From Utricularia gibba (taxonomy: Eukaryota > Streptophyta > Magnoliopsida > Lamiales > Lentibulariaceae): a DNA stretch of 64,000 nucleotides. The position numbers and the translations under genes were made by a program. Within the stretch, counting starts at the first letter, position 1; each line of letters opens with the position of its first letter. Positions 1-12,769 of the stretch are shown in pieces. The stretch lies in contig CM007990.1 in assembly GCA_002189035.1 (NCBI GenBank), positions 1,860,001-1,924,000 on the forward strand, read 5' to 3'. The notes under the pieces are model-generated. The model saw only the letters and a program-made list of their open reading frames with translations, was not told the DNA's origin and searched no databases.

Positions 1-2784
1 GGGCGCAGCAGCAATGGAGCCATGCAAGCAGCAACAGCTGATGCAGTCATTCGGTTTTCATGTGCATGAGAAGAAATTGTATGCATCATCTTCAGTAGTC
101 TAGCAATCACACACGGGAGCATAAAAGAAGTGATATGAATTCGTATAGCAACCAACACTTGAGTTTATAAGCTCACCCAGTTGGTTAATCAAAAACACAA
201 AAGGAATTCCTACTATTTCTAATATAATAAAAAAACTATTTCAAATAAATATATCACTTAGACCAGGCTACCATTTTCTATACCTCTGTAGGAGGCGTCT
301 ATTTGGTTCAGGAAATGCCTCCTGTATGATAGAGCCCATAGCATTTACTCGGGCTTCCATTTGGTCAATTTCTGCTTAAGAAAACCAGGAAGAAACCATA
401 TCATCAAAACCCAGGTAAGCTAATGATGTGAACTCCAGGAAGTATGCAAGGAGAAAAAGAGCATACTGTATGCCTCCAGTAATGCGGTACAGCAAGACAC
501 AGGAACTGGAGATGAAGGCAGCTCTCGAAGAACATGCTGGAGAAGGGACAAGCCAAAAGCCCGTTTATAAAGGAAAGTGCAAGAAAACGTATTTGATATT
601 TACGCTAACCTTGACACAGTCTCCAATGACATGAGCATCCTCATCTGCACCAAACTCGGTCTTGCCTACAATCCAGAAACTTTCAAGGGTCAGTGCTTTC
701 TATCCACTGTAAGGAAGTCAACAGACACAGCATGCAAGGAAGCCTTAGGTGAATGCCCGTTCATGCAACGTTCACACCTTAAATGTCAAATGTTTCTTAT
801 AATTTTCAATAAAAATTGAATGAAAGTATTGCTGAATTCTTGAAGCATGGCCATGGCAACCAATAATAATATGCATACCTACAGGAGCTTGCTTATTTTA
901 AACTATCTGTTTTGCCGTAAATCTTATTCTTTAATGGTGAATACTCTAGCAAATTTAAATACTTAATTTCAATAACAGGTAAAATATGTAGCATGCTCAT
1001 GGATTAAAATAGCAAGTCAAGGTTACGGTATTAGCAGAAGAATCAGTAAACGCATGAGAAAAAGGAGCACCTTGTTCATATTCTTGAACTCTACGAAGCA
1101 CTTCCTCAACATCAGCAGCTTGTCGAAGAATTCCTTCCACATTGATACCTGTTGCATATTCAGTGTTAACATGAAGGAACACTTACATTAAGAGTGGATT
1201 AAGGCTATCTTGAACTTTAATAGGAAGCATGTAGCATCTTCCAGACAAGGAACAATAAAAAAACTAACCATGTGCCTCTAGAAACCGGAGTGCTTTTTCA
1301 AGGAACGATGGGCCTCCATCTATATCCTCTAACGCAAGCAAAATTGGACGCCCAAGAACCAAAGACTTGACAGATTTTCTCTCTCTCCCTAGATAAGGAG
1401 ATAAGGATAATACACAAAAAAATTTGGTAAAGAAAAACGTGCTTGGTTGGAAGCAAACAGGATTAGAATTGCTACACACATTGATGGAATGAGATCTCAT
1501 CATTTGAGTCGCTTCTCAGAATCCCATGGTGCCCCATAACAAGAGCAGCATTTGGTGCTTGTGCGAGGGCATTCTGCAGCGCTATCTTCCACTCATACAA
1601 ATCACCAGATGTCTCAGCCTGAATTTCAAGCAAAAATTATCCAGAAATGTTAAAACACAAATCAAAACCATCCTTAATAGCATCCATGGGTTGAAAAGAC
1701 GAAAATCATATCGGTGAATTCCTCACCTTAAGAGTAAATGCTCGCCCATCACGACCATCAGGGAATAAGACAGTAAGTAATTTTTTGTCCTCCCTAACAA
1801 TAACACTATACACAGCAGGAAACACAATTGTTTCAAGAGAACTAATCAAAAGCTGTTAAAAGAAGAGAAGTGGGGATTTTGCTAGTACCTCCCAGAATTA
1901 TTTAGATCAATTCCACCAAGGGTCAAATTTACTTCACCACCACGCTGAGAAATTGCGCTCTGTAGAACATAATGATTTTAAAGATTATTAACAAGTGATG
2001 TCAGAGGAGAATTCAGGACGGCAAATCAAAAACTGTGTTGTAAATGAAACTAACAGGATCATTCTTGAAAAAAACCAGCGAAGTACGTGTAAGGATGAAC
2101 CATCGCTTCCTCCAGGATTTCCAACCCAACCCTGGAACAATTGCCAGTTAAGGAATATGTTTCAGGAATTCATTAAGCTGAGCAGTTCCTTGAACACAAA
2201 ATGCGATTTGAAATAATAAGTATCGAGAGAACCGCAGTCCCAATGTAAAACAACTCATGTTACATCCAAAAATCTAGTATCAAACACAATTTTGTAAAGA
2301 GATCAACTACCCTATGCAGATAAAAAAAAAAATCCCAACTTTGGATGCAAACAACAACCTCATGAGATTCTGCAATAAACATTTGTGCACTGATAAAAGG
2401 TAAGTTCTTCCTCAAGTACTCTTATCACTGAACATGCAGAAGAGATACAACATAATCGATCCCAAAAACTCAGTCAATAGGCGCTGACCTTTTGAAGATA
2501 TGAGGAGATGCCCGCTCTTGAAAATCTGTAAGCAAGAACCACATTAAGGAGGAAGCAATTCGGAAGAACAAAAAACCTCCTAACTGAATCCCATCTACTC
2601 GATTACATAGAAAATGAATATTTGGCTACAAAACAACTCTTATGATTTTTCCCCATCTTCCACCTCACCCCACAGCAACCAATAACTGAAGATAAACTCG
2701 ATATGAAATAGGAGCACTGAATCAAAATACCGTGTTTGAGTTTCCTATGCGTGGGCGCTCAAATGCGGAAAGAGACTCCGCCAT
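1..2784 (-). CDS. REN1: ROP GTPase-activating protein, REN1-type (PH + RhoGAP), 3'-truncated by window edge
   Basis: Accelerates GTP hydrolysis by plant ROP (Rho) GTPases and, in the REN1 family, confines ROP signalling to membrane domains. Twelve exons on the minus strand join in phase: 2784-2731, 2525-2489, 2131-2055, 1959-1889, 1805-1727, 1618-1480, 1388-1269, 1148-1071, 665-610, 536-467, 371-284, 99-1, giving about 322 residues without a stop. A PH domain spans roughly residues 19-135 (GWKSWRKRWFILTRTS, LLTVLFPDGRDGRAFTLK). The RhoGAP domain starts near residue 163 (GRPILLALEDIDGGPSFLEK) and carries the arginine finger in EGILRQAADVEEV (about R201), then HVLRELPSSPVP and AVAACMAPLLLRP at the edge. 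The start ATG at 2784 opens a short Pro/Arg-containing leader as in the family. The missing C-terminus should hold the coiled coil; Arabidopsis REN1 is much longer, about 900 residues. Family identity is firm; the exact paralogue is not. Confidence 0.93.
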
Positions 2785-5700
2785 TCTGCTGTCTTCCTCT
2801 TCAGACGCGAATCAACATCACATCAGGCTGCTAAACCCCGGGTTAGACACAACGTAAGGCAGAAGATCTGGGCAATGGCTACAGACTGTAACCAAAACTG
2901 CCCAGCGGCGCTTTCTTCCTTTCCCCCCTTTCGCTTTTTCAATAGAATATGGGTAGACGAAAACAAAAACAAAAACATAAAAAAAGGCTCCAATCAACCA
3001 AAACCAGCACTTTTCCCAGGAACACAAAAACCTTTCTTGTAAGTTACTACAGGGATTATTCGAATGTGGGGTTTGGGGTTTGTGGGTTTGGTGCAGCAAC
3101 TGTTCCTGCGGGAAGCATTATTATCGACGACTAGGAGTTTTGAAACTAAACAAGCTCCGCCATCCACATGTGCAGTGCTAGTGCGTTGGATCCTCCACTC
3201 CCATGTGCCCATAAAACCTCCAAAAAAAGCATTTTTAGATTTTATTACAACGGTTGAGCTGAACCTTTAAAAGCCCAATTACTGTCTCAAGTTTAGGTCG
3301 CCATCGCTGCCACAACCAAACCCATTGCTCTGTGCTTACAACTTCCTTCCGTCGGCTTTGAATTTTAACTGAACACCAAAATGGAAGACGCTAACAAAAC
3401 ATTCGTGTGCTCGTACTAAAAATCTGTTCAATTAACAAGAATCCTTAAAAAGAAATGCTACATTTTAGAAATGTAAAATATAGCATTTCCTTTGTTTTTA
3501 ATAAACAAGTTTAAAACCATTTTTAATTTGAATTGTGAATTTAATTTACCAAATACTCATATCAAATACAAGATAAGATTCAAAACTATGTAGCAAACAT
3601 ACACAAAACAAAAGGAAAAAAATTATTTGGTATTTCCAATGTGCATGTGCTCTCAACCCCACTTCATTTCTTGCTTGAATTTACTGTAAAAAGAAAAAAA
3701 AATGTTATTTGATGCAGTGGAACCACCATACCATCCAGGAGAGAGTGAATAGTGAATACTGAAAGCCTTCCCAACCACACGACCTTCAAGTTTCAATTTT
3801 GAATTTAATTCACATTATAAAACAAATTGATTTGATTCATGGAGGGAGGTGTGTATGCTCATTATAAGCTATCGCATTTTTCATGTTATTTTTCAATGTC
3901 TAATATATCATCATTCACATTTTGTTGCTTCAGACACTCAATTCTAATCATTTTATGCTTTTTTTCTTTTGATAAAAAGATTTAATACAAGATTAAGAAA
4001 GTTTATTTATTTAAACGCATTTCTTCTTGCGCCTATAATCAATGTGATATACTATCGTTCAATCCCTAATCTTACATAATATCTCACTTTTTCTAATATC
4101 AAGTGTCCCAACCCTTTCCTAATTTTAAAATTAAGACGACCTCCATTCTTTTAACATTACATAAACTTACTCATGTCATGGTGTTGCGATCGGAAAAATT
4201 CGCGTCAAAATTAATCAATTTTTGTAGAATTTAAGTTGGTGTTCTTGAGGGAATAAAAATAATAAAAAAGTAAAAATGCTAATTTCGAAAAAAAGAAATC
4301 CATCAAGGAAAAGATGGTCCGAGGTTGGCCTTGGTGGAGTTCTTATGACGCTCACTCAAGACTCATTTTGCATGATACTCCTATTTTTCTCATGTATTTG
4401 TGGTTTACATTTGTTAGCATTTTTTATTAATAATTTATCTTACTTATCCATCTTCTTAATAATTATTATATTTTTATTATTAATTTAAGAAGCACAATAT
4501 GAATAAATTAAATTATAATGTTTTTTAAATTAGATTCTTATAATATCCCTCTCACACCCTTTTTTAAAATATTATATTTTCAACTCTCGATAATGCTCTG
4601 TGACATGTGAAAGAGTATGATGGTTGTTGCCATACCTCTTTCTCGATCCTAAGCTTGACAAGTAACGTAGCATATGTATACACGATAACATTTGATCACG
4701 TTTATTACACTATTTTGTAAAGTAAAACAAATAAACTATTTTTCTAGAAAAATAAATTGTTTCACATAAACATTAAATATCCATATAGAATGACCCAAAT
4801 TCAAACAAATTTTGTTTCGAAAAAACATAAATTCAGAAGCATATAGAATACCAAGTTTATTACAAGGGGAAAAATAAAAGAGAAAGAAATAAGGAAAGTA
4901 GGCGGTCCAAATGGGTTGGGTTGGGTTGGGTACGATGTTTAAATGTAGAGATCTCCTCGTCCTCCTCCGGTCAACACTTTTTGATGCGTCAGTGTCGGCC
5001 GAGTCCATCACAATTAAATTCCTGGCGACTCCTTTCCATCCACCCCGAAGCCGTGTCCGACTCGAGGTCAAACATATGGATGGCCTGGGCAGGGCGTTGT
5101 ATGTATTCAAACACTTTGAATGGTACAAAAGGGACGTCATTCATTACTATAAATACATGTGACTGAGCTACTCGGTATTCTACTCATGGAACATGGCGCC
5201 CGCATCACAACCTGCATTTTCGTTTCAATTTAAATATAATAGGCATAAAAATGTGTGGGGAAGGTGAAATTGTGTCAAAAATCCGAATTTTAACATTATG
5301 GTAAAATTAATTTCTACTATTTAACATAAATTACATATTTAGTGTCCATTAGCAAAATGGATCTTCAAAGTTTTCTGTACACTAAAAATAATTAATTTCA
5401 CTACGTTTGAATATTCAGGACAATTAGTCCTCATTACGTAAAAACTAGACAAAACTATTATATGTTTCAATATTTGACATGTTTAGTCTCTAATCAAATT
5501 GATATTATAAGTTACTATTGTTTGATTTTTTAACACATATAGTCTCCAACTATTTATAATTTTGACAAAGTTTGTCCCCAATATAAAAGCCCTTTCTTCA
5601 AAAAAATCTACCTGATAACACATATTTTATAAGTGTTTTTATCTTATAAAATTAGGATGTTTAATAATAAGATTAGATGTTTTAATTATGATTTTTTAAT

Positions 5701-8700
5701 ATTTTATTAAATTTTAGTATTATTTGTATTTTATATACATTATGATTTTAAATATTTTTAAGTGTTAGTAATAATATTATGGATCAAATTTAGTTAGTTA
5801 GATTATATAAAGTCAATAAGAGACAGCACTTAAAAAGGGCATATGATGGATTGATTCAACTATCCGCACCCTCTAGATATAGGTCACGAGAAGCACATAT
5901 GTCAGAAATAATAATATATTTTAAAAATAAAAAAGAACAAAAAGGAGGACAAAAATATCTTTTGGGAAGAAGTAAACGAGAATCCATGAAGGGGAGAAGA
6001 GAAGGCGGTTTAGAAGGAAATTTTAGGTAGGAGCTCTCCAACGTTGAACCTACCTCCATGCTATTGTTCCAAGCCGGGAACAATACTTGATGGAGAATCT
6101 AAAACTGAATATTTTTTTCTTCATGCATTGTGAATGTTTAATATTAATTGTTTTACTTTCAAAATTGTGACTATGAATATGCAATTACTTTTAATTTATA
6201 TAGTTGATTTGCTTAGGTTATTTAGGAGTGACAAAGGTAGTTATCGTGCCTTGGAGAATAAAATAAGAATGTATATAGTTTTGGCTTAGGGTCTGAACAG
6301 AATGTTAATGTGTTTTTTCTCAATATTCCAGAATAGATTCAAGAGGAGTAAAACAGAACACCCAATTTAGAGGTATACTAAAGGGTTGGGATATGCATAC
6401 ATATGTAGGTTTTTTTGGGTTAAGATCAGTAGGATCGGATAAATATAGTCTTATTTACCTTACAAAATGATATATCTAAATAGAAGGTAGTCTAAAAAAC
6501 TTAAGAAAATTGAAATCGAAAAATCATGAAGTTATTCGTGATAGACCTAAATAATCTTGGGTTAGTTAATATTCTTTAGTTTTAAGATTAAAGGTCAAAT
6601 TAGCACACTTTCTTGAAATTACTGAGGTACCTATGTTTTATTTCTATTTAACTTAATTTTTAGTGTTTGTTTTTGTTGATTTTTGTAATTTTGTATTTTA
6701 TTGTTTGTTCAACATTAGTTTTAAATTAGACCTTAAATTAAAATTATTTTATTACTTTACATTCTATTTTCATAAAACAAACATCAATTTCTTGTGTTCG
6801 ATCTTAAAACTCATTATACATTTCATGTTGAATTTGTATTTTATGAGAATTAGAAATTAAAAATTTATTTGATACAAAAATTTATTTTTTCACAATAATT
6901 ATGAAATCTTCATTCATCAAATTGGTGCCACTGCTGAAGAGCTATATTTAATGGTTTTGTGACTTTGTTAATGCGTTTATGTTTTTAAGGTGTAAATGAT
7001 CTTGATTTCGATCTTGAATTCGAGAGGGCTACTAAGAGAAATGAAAAAAGGTAAGATAAATGGCTAAGTTGAGGAAACTCCTGATGTGAAGCAAACTGAT
7101 TTCATAATGGTTGACCTTGATAAAATTTTGAATGCACTAAGTGTTGTTGATCACATATTAAGTGTCATTTTGGTACTATATTTTAGATCATTTTTTATGT
7201 CTAAATGTAATAAGAGTTGTTTAATTGTGGATTTATAATATAAGCTTCAGTTTTTATTTAAATTAGGATAATTATCTTATTTAATATGTTTTATCTAATG
7301 TTTTAATTTAGGTTTGTTGAAGTTTGTTAGAAACAAACATTTGGTCGGAAGAGGAAAAAAGATTGATCACATAGTGATAAAATAAATTGTTTCAAAGTGA
7401 CATTCCCCTTGATTTCCAGAAGATTGTAGATGTCTAATAATGATTCTTAATATACAGTACATGAGAGCTTCTGATTGAAGAAATCATGATGGTGTTAGTG
7501 TCAAAGCAGTAGGTTTCTTGCAAATCACTCAAAATCACAGTAGAATTAGGAGGGCATGAAATTACAGAAGGTAATTCAAACTTTAATTTTAGTTTTAGTT
7601 GGACTTTGTTTATTTCACTAGAGTATTTTTTTTCTTGCTTCTCTTTAAAATTTTGCTTTCGTTTTCCTATTTTGTATGGTCTTTCACCATTATAAACCTT
7701 TGTTTTTAGTTGAGAGACTCCCAATTTTACGTTTCTTTAGTTAACTACCACTTCTTTAAATTTGATTGGATTTCATATGTCTCCACACGATTACATTACA
7801 ATTTTTCTATAATGATCCATTATTCAAAATTCATAATTAGCTGACCACAAGCTATGAGTTTTGAAAATGAGTAAAGTGGAAGTGACTAACTCATACATTT
7901 TTGGTTTGAGAGTGATAACGTTTTGTTTGTGACCATATTTCAGAATTAATGGACAAATAGTGATTTCATATATAAACTCATTGGATCATTGTGTTAATTT
8001 CTATTATTTGTCTTATGGTTTTTTTTTTACTCAAGTTTCATCATTTATATTTTGACTGTCTTTTTCTTTTACTAATCCATTTACAAATCTTGATAATTGT
8101 AATCGATGTAAATTTCATCATTCTTTTGAAAATCAATTCTTTATCTTTGATATCCGTATTACGTATTTTGTGAATTAAAATCTTTTAAAATTTATTATGG
8201 AACGATATACATCATCACACTTACAGAGGTTTTTTTGCATTAGATTTCCAAGTGATACAACTAATGAGCTCAAGCCAACTATAATAAACTTTATTTTCAT
8301 TAGTTGCCAACATAAAAACCCTTTCTTAAAGAACTCTACCCGCTTCTCATGTCGTTGTCGTGCCACCGTCACTCTGTCCCCGCTCCATTTTATGCATTTT
8401 TGCTAAGGACATAACCCATGGCCTGCCAATCGTTGCACCACCCCCATTGCTCGATCATGGGTTGGGCTTCATCCGGGCCACCCCGATGGTCCAATTCAAT
8501 TCTGCCTAGTATAACTCAGTTCATCTCAAGCTCATTTATCACCAGTCCAATCCAATTATACCTAATAAGATTCAAAAACATGTTTATACTTTAATATTAA
8601 ATTTATATGTAATAAAAAATATCAGAATTATAATTTCTAAATAAACAAACTTTATAGTTCAAAAGTATTCTGATAGATAATTTTGTATTAGTTGAATTTT

Positions 8701-9468
8701 TATGTTATATTAATCATAGAAAATGAGTTAATAGTAATGATTATTTTCTTAAAGTATATAAGCACATACTATTGGTTTATTATTATATTTAACAGTTTCA
8801 TCAATTATATATATTATCATAATGTGTGAGTATTTTATGAACTATAAAATAATAATTCGTGCGCTAGTATATAAATTGCAACAATGTACATAAAAGAATA
8901 TGGTTCAAACTCATCTCATTTTATGTTTTGTAGACGGCACTCATATTTAATTATTTTCATGAGGTATTTTTTTTAGTAGGAGCGAGAGGGGTAAAGTGAG
9001 AGGAACTTGTTGCACATGAAAAGAGGTTATATCCGAAGTTTGAGTTAGGGAACTGGAAGAACGAACCCAACATTTCAAGAATAATATTTAGAGCGAAAGT
9101 AACAGAAGTCCATTTCTAGGAAATGACACGGAACTACAATACTTAGATCAGGAAAAAGAGGCATCCTTGTGCACTAAAGGGGAGGTAAGAAGATAAAGAA
9201 AGAGATGCTTACTTAGATGCATTTTTTCCTAAGAAGAATTTAGAACAAGAGTCATCCAATTAATAGTATAGAATAAGAGTTTTATACATTTTCTTAGATA
9301 AATATTTTTTTAATATCACATTTTTATTCACTGTTAAGTGTATAGCTGAAGAAATGTGTATGATGGATATTTAAAAACATGGCACCATTTTATAACAACA
9401 AAAGAGAGTAGAAAACTATAAAATACATATCTTATATGATTTCTCATATCTCTGAATCGGTATCAACT
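2785..9468. other. AT-rich intergenic DNA with no supported gene
   Basis: The start of this stretch (2785 to about 3400) is the upstream region of the minus-strand REN1-type gene. The rest is AT-rich with short random open frames in all six frames and no domain I recognise. Local exceptions are the GC-richer patch at 4910-5200, annotated separately, and a short run of GGGTT units at 4914-4930. Some of it is probably decayed transposon sequence, but I cannot assign a family. Confidence 0.6.
5133..5155 (+). promoter_or_regulatory. Promoter-like cluster: ACGT-core site followed by TATA box
   Basis: GACGTCA (5133-5139), a bZIP-type ACGT-core palindrome, lies just upstream of TATAAATA (5148-5155), inside a GC-richer patch (about 4910-5120) in AT-rich surroundings. 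No convincing coding sequence follows: the first downstream ATG, near 5188, opens only about 15 codons. It could be an orphan promoter, part of an old LTR, or chance. Confidence 0.25.
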
Positions 9469-9920
9469 TCCCTAAGGAAGTTGCTTCATTTGTACTCAAA
9501 CTTGGGATTATCAATCTTTTTTCTGAGTTTCATGGAAATCAAAAGGAATATGCACATGAACACTTACATGCATGCATATCACTTGGTGCTACTGTGATAT
9601 CTAAGTATGTCACAGGAACTAACATGTTCTTGAGTGTTTTTCAACTCAAAATAGAAGGTACTACAAAAGAATGATTTAACTCTCTACAATCTGTAAGTAT
9701 AGAAAGCTAGACGGAGATAAACACATTTTTTGAACAAATATTTCCATTCACCAAGGTGAAAGAAGTGAGAAGAAGGATTGAGGATATCTATCATTTTATG
9801 AGAGATCCATTTTATGAATATTGAGATAAATTCAATAAATTGCTTGCAAGTTGCCAATATCATAAATACAAGAAGTACACTGATAAACGAAAAATTTGTA
9901 ATGTTGTTAGAATGTAAATT
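9469..9920 (+). pseudogene. Decayed Ty3/gypsy retrotransposon gag (Retrotrans_gag)
   Basis: One long plus-strand frame reads as a plant gypsy gag domain: EFHGNQKEYAHEHLHACI, then LSVFQLKIEGTTKE, NTFFEQIFPFTKVKEVRRRI and DKFNKLLASCQYHKYKK, in the order seen in gag capsid domains. Three in-frame stops interrupt it at 9672-9674 (TGA), 9708-9710 (TAG) and 9822-9824 (TGA). Each sits where the family has a conserved tryptophan. No LTR, protease or RT was found next to it. It is an old, non-functional fragment. Confidence 0.8.
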
Positions 9921-12486
9921 CACATATCAAATAAAATTTATACACTTAATTTACATCCAATCATTTGACAAATATGAGTATAGTAGATTAGAATCAAACA
10001 CAAGAAACTATATATTTATTATATAAAGGTTGATGCATTTTGTTTTTATCATGATTGAAAATTTTAATCTAAGTTAGAACTAATAATTTCACAACAATTT
10101 GTAGAAAGACAGTAAATGAATAAAATTAATCAAGGTGATGCTTTGGGACTTTCAGGAACTACATGCTTATCACTAAAATAATTTTACCTAAACTACAAAT
10201 CATACATCTAACAAATAAAAGTCTAGGTCCACCAAAACTATTGTTTTCTCTTAATCTTTGATCTATTTCTAATTAAGGTTGTTAAGATGAGTGTCACTAC
10301 CTCTCTTTTAGATATATCTTGATTTTTTAAGGAAGTGTTGTAATTTATGACTAAGAAGATCAAAAGAGTGATTTGCACACTATCCCTTCTTTTGATCCCA
10401 AGGTACTTCTAAGTGTTTAACTACTCATACTATGGTAAAATATAACACTTTCATAACATAATGATCAAAATATGTTAGTATCACAATGCAACAACAAGGA
10501 AAAAAAAGATAAACAGAAATATAAATCATAAATAGTTTGTACAGAAAATTAAAACTACTTTCGATTAAGAGTAGTATTTCTGATAAACAAAGGGAAATTA
10601 AATGTAAGCTTAGTTCTTCGTTTACTCTTCTTCATTCTCCATGATTCTGTTACGATTTCCTTTTGGATCTCCTCCTCAGAATTGTGGTGTATTCTCCAAT
10701 GAGGAGATATTTTTATCTTCCTTCATTATACCAAAAATCCTCTTTTTGATCTACTAGGGATTTTATATTTCTCTTTCTTTTCTTTTGTATCCCTTTTCAT
10801 GGTGTCTCCACTATACACTTTTCAACATATTAAAATTTACATTACTGACAGATGCAGCATTATTTAAGAAAACAATTAGAATTAAGATTGAGGCTAAATT
10901 AGATTTAATCTCAATTAAGAATAAAAGATGTAAAGAGTAATACTAATCACAAAAATACAGAAATAACAATAAAATTTGAGTTTTGTAGCAAAATATTAAT
11001 TATTTTTATATTTTTAAATACTCCAAAATATGTGTTATCATACACTTAGATTAAATTTTTTTTGGAAGAAAACTACCACATATGAGGACTCAATTGGATA
11101 TTTTCATAGGAGAAAGCATGAGGATGCTCACTCTTGTTTTTTTGGTGTTTGAGGTTTATGTAGGAGGATAATATAGAAAGGAGGCTTAGTGTTTTAATTG
11201 TGATAAGAAAACAAGACATTATGACCCTTGATAGCATTCTATGAATTATATTTTGGCCATGATACATTTGGTTCCTGTTGAGAAAATTGAACTCCATTTT
11301 ATTTATGGAACACAAATATTGAAAAAATTAGTTCTCAAAGTTTTAAACCCTAGGTATTTTTAATCTTCATTGTTTGAATATCAAGATATTTGGTATCTAA
11401 TATTTAAAAATCAGGTACTATTAATCCACAATATTTGAATATTTGGTATAATTGATTGTTAAATTGAATATTTTGGTGTAATTGGTTCATAATATATTTC
11501 AACTTAGGAAAAATTGATCCTCAATTGAGGAAATCAATTCTACCACCTCTCTAACCCATTGATGACCTCTTTGTCATTGTCGGTTTGTTGCCCTTGGTTG
11601 CCATCATAGCCTTGCTACTCTTCCCAATCCATCCAAGATGCCGCCAATTCTTTCTCATTGCAAAGTAGCATTTTCCCTCTTTGGTTATTATTGCTAGATG
11701 ATAAGCAACAAGATATGTTTTTTAAACTAATAATATAGCAATAACAAATCACAATAATGATAATAAAATCTATTTACATTCAGCTTTCGTTATTCTTGCT
11801 AGAAGATTGTAATTTTATTGAGGTCGCCCATAGTTATGTGCCAAACATGATATCTCCATTGGGTCATTTGGTATTTGTTGCTATAATTTCTAATGTAAAC
11901 TATGTCAACTTCATTTGTTATGCAGGATAAAAAATAATCTAAGATAATGAAATAAGATGTATCTGATAAATTTAGTTACAAAATAAGAATAGCCTTTAGG
12001 TTCATGTACATTTGGAACTTATTATATGAATCATACAAAAAAAAAGAAACAATGTAATAGTACCCACACTCCAACGATTTAGGTTGTCATAGGACATGTA
12101 AAAAATAACATTATATTCTATACATCTATACATATTACTAATATGTAATACATATGTTTACAAAATTAATATCAATTTTGAGATGATTGTTTACAAATTG
12201 TGGTAAAATGACCATCATATTTTAGTAAATTGATCAATTTGGCAGTTTTGACATGCTAAATAGTAAAATCAGTACAATTGTTATACTAAAATTATAGTTT
12301 CAAACACATCATATTCATGTATTGTTGTAATTGGTATATATTATTTTACTAAAATTCTAGTTTTGACCAATAATAATTTCAAATCTCTATTGCGTTAAAC
12401 AAAAACACGTCACATAGAATTGATTGAGATGCTAGATAAAATCAATAATAGATTTTCCATATGATTTTTTTTTCATTAGTAGACAA
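9921..12486. other. Intergenic AT-rich DNA, no gene seen
   Basis: Only short random open frames occur here. A pyrimidine-rich, somewhat less AT-rich stretch at about 10610-10830 resembles degenerate LTR or untranslated sequence but cannot be assigned. Confidence 0.5.
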
Positions 12487-12769
12487 AATGTCATGACCCC
12501 AGCTATTCACCCCTCTACGACGATCAATCCAACAGACCCAATCAAGTTCTAATTAAAAAGAAAACCAAAGAAGGATGGGCTCAAAGAAGATGAAGCCCAA
12601 AAAGAAAACTTCTTAAGGCAAGATGAATGTTATTTGTAGAACCTATGTTATCTTGCCTGTTGTTTACTTAATCTAGGACTAAACTGTTTTATAAGGAATA
12701 TCTATTATAAAAGGGTATGTTTACACCCCCTCTTGTGAGACTAATGGCATTGAGTATTTTTTTGCTTCT
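12487..12769 (+). repeat. LTR-like fragment A, related to 29823-30015
   Basis: The segment starting TGTCATGACCCC shares an ordered series of matches with the segment at 29823: the start itself, then tcaatccaa, aaaccaaagaagg, and near the end an atgt..ttTa..tct run followed by (t/a)atg(a/g)cat and a T-rich run with tgct. The 29823 copy directly follows decayed gypsy pol, as a 3' LTR would. Fragment A stops abruptly at about 12769, where TGATAA-type sequence begins, so it was probably cut by a later insertion. Confidence 0.5.

Noticed and set aside
2818-3212. Overlapping 60-93-codon frames upstream of the REN1-type gene
   Set aside because: They lie in its upstream or leader region on both strands, with repetitive composition and no homology.
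4736-5140. 134-codon minus-strand open frame
   Set aside because: No family likeness, low-complexity Phe/Tyr-rich tail, and it runs through the GGGTT repeat and the promoter-like patch.
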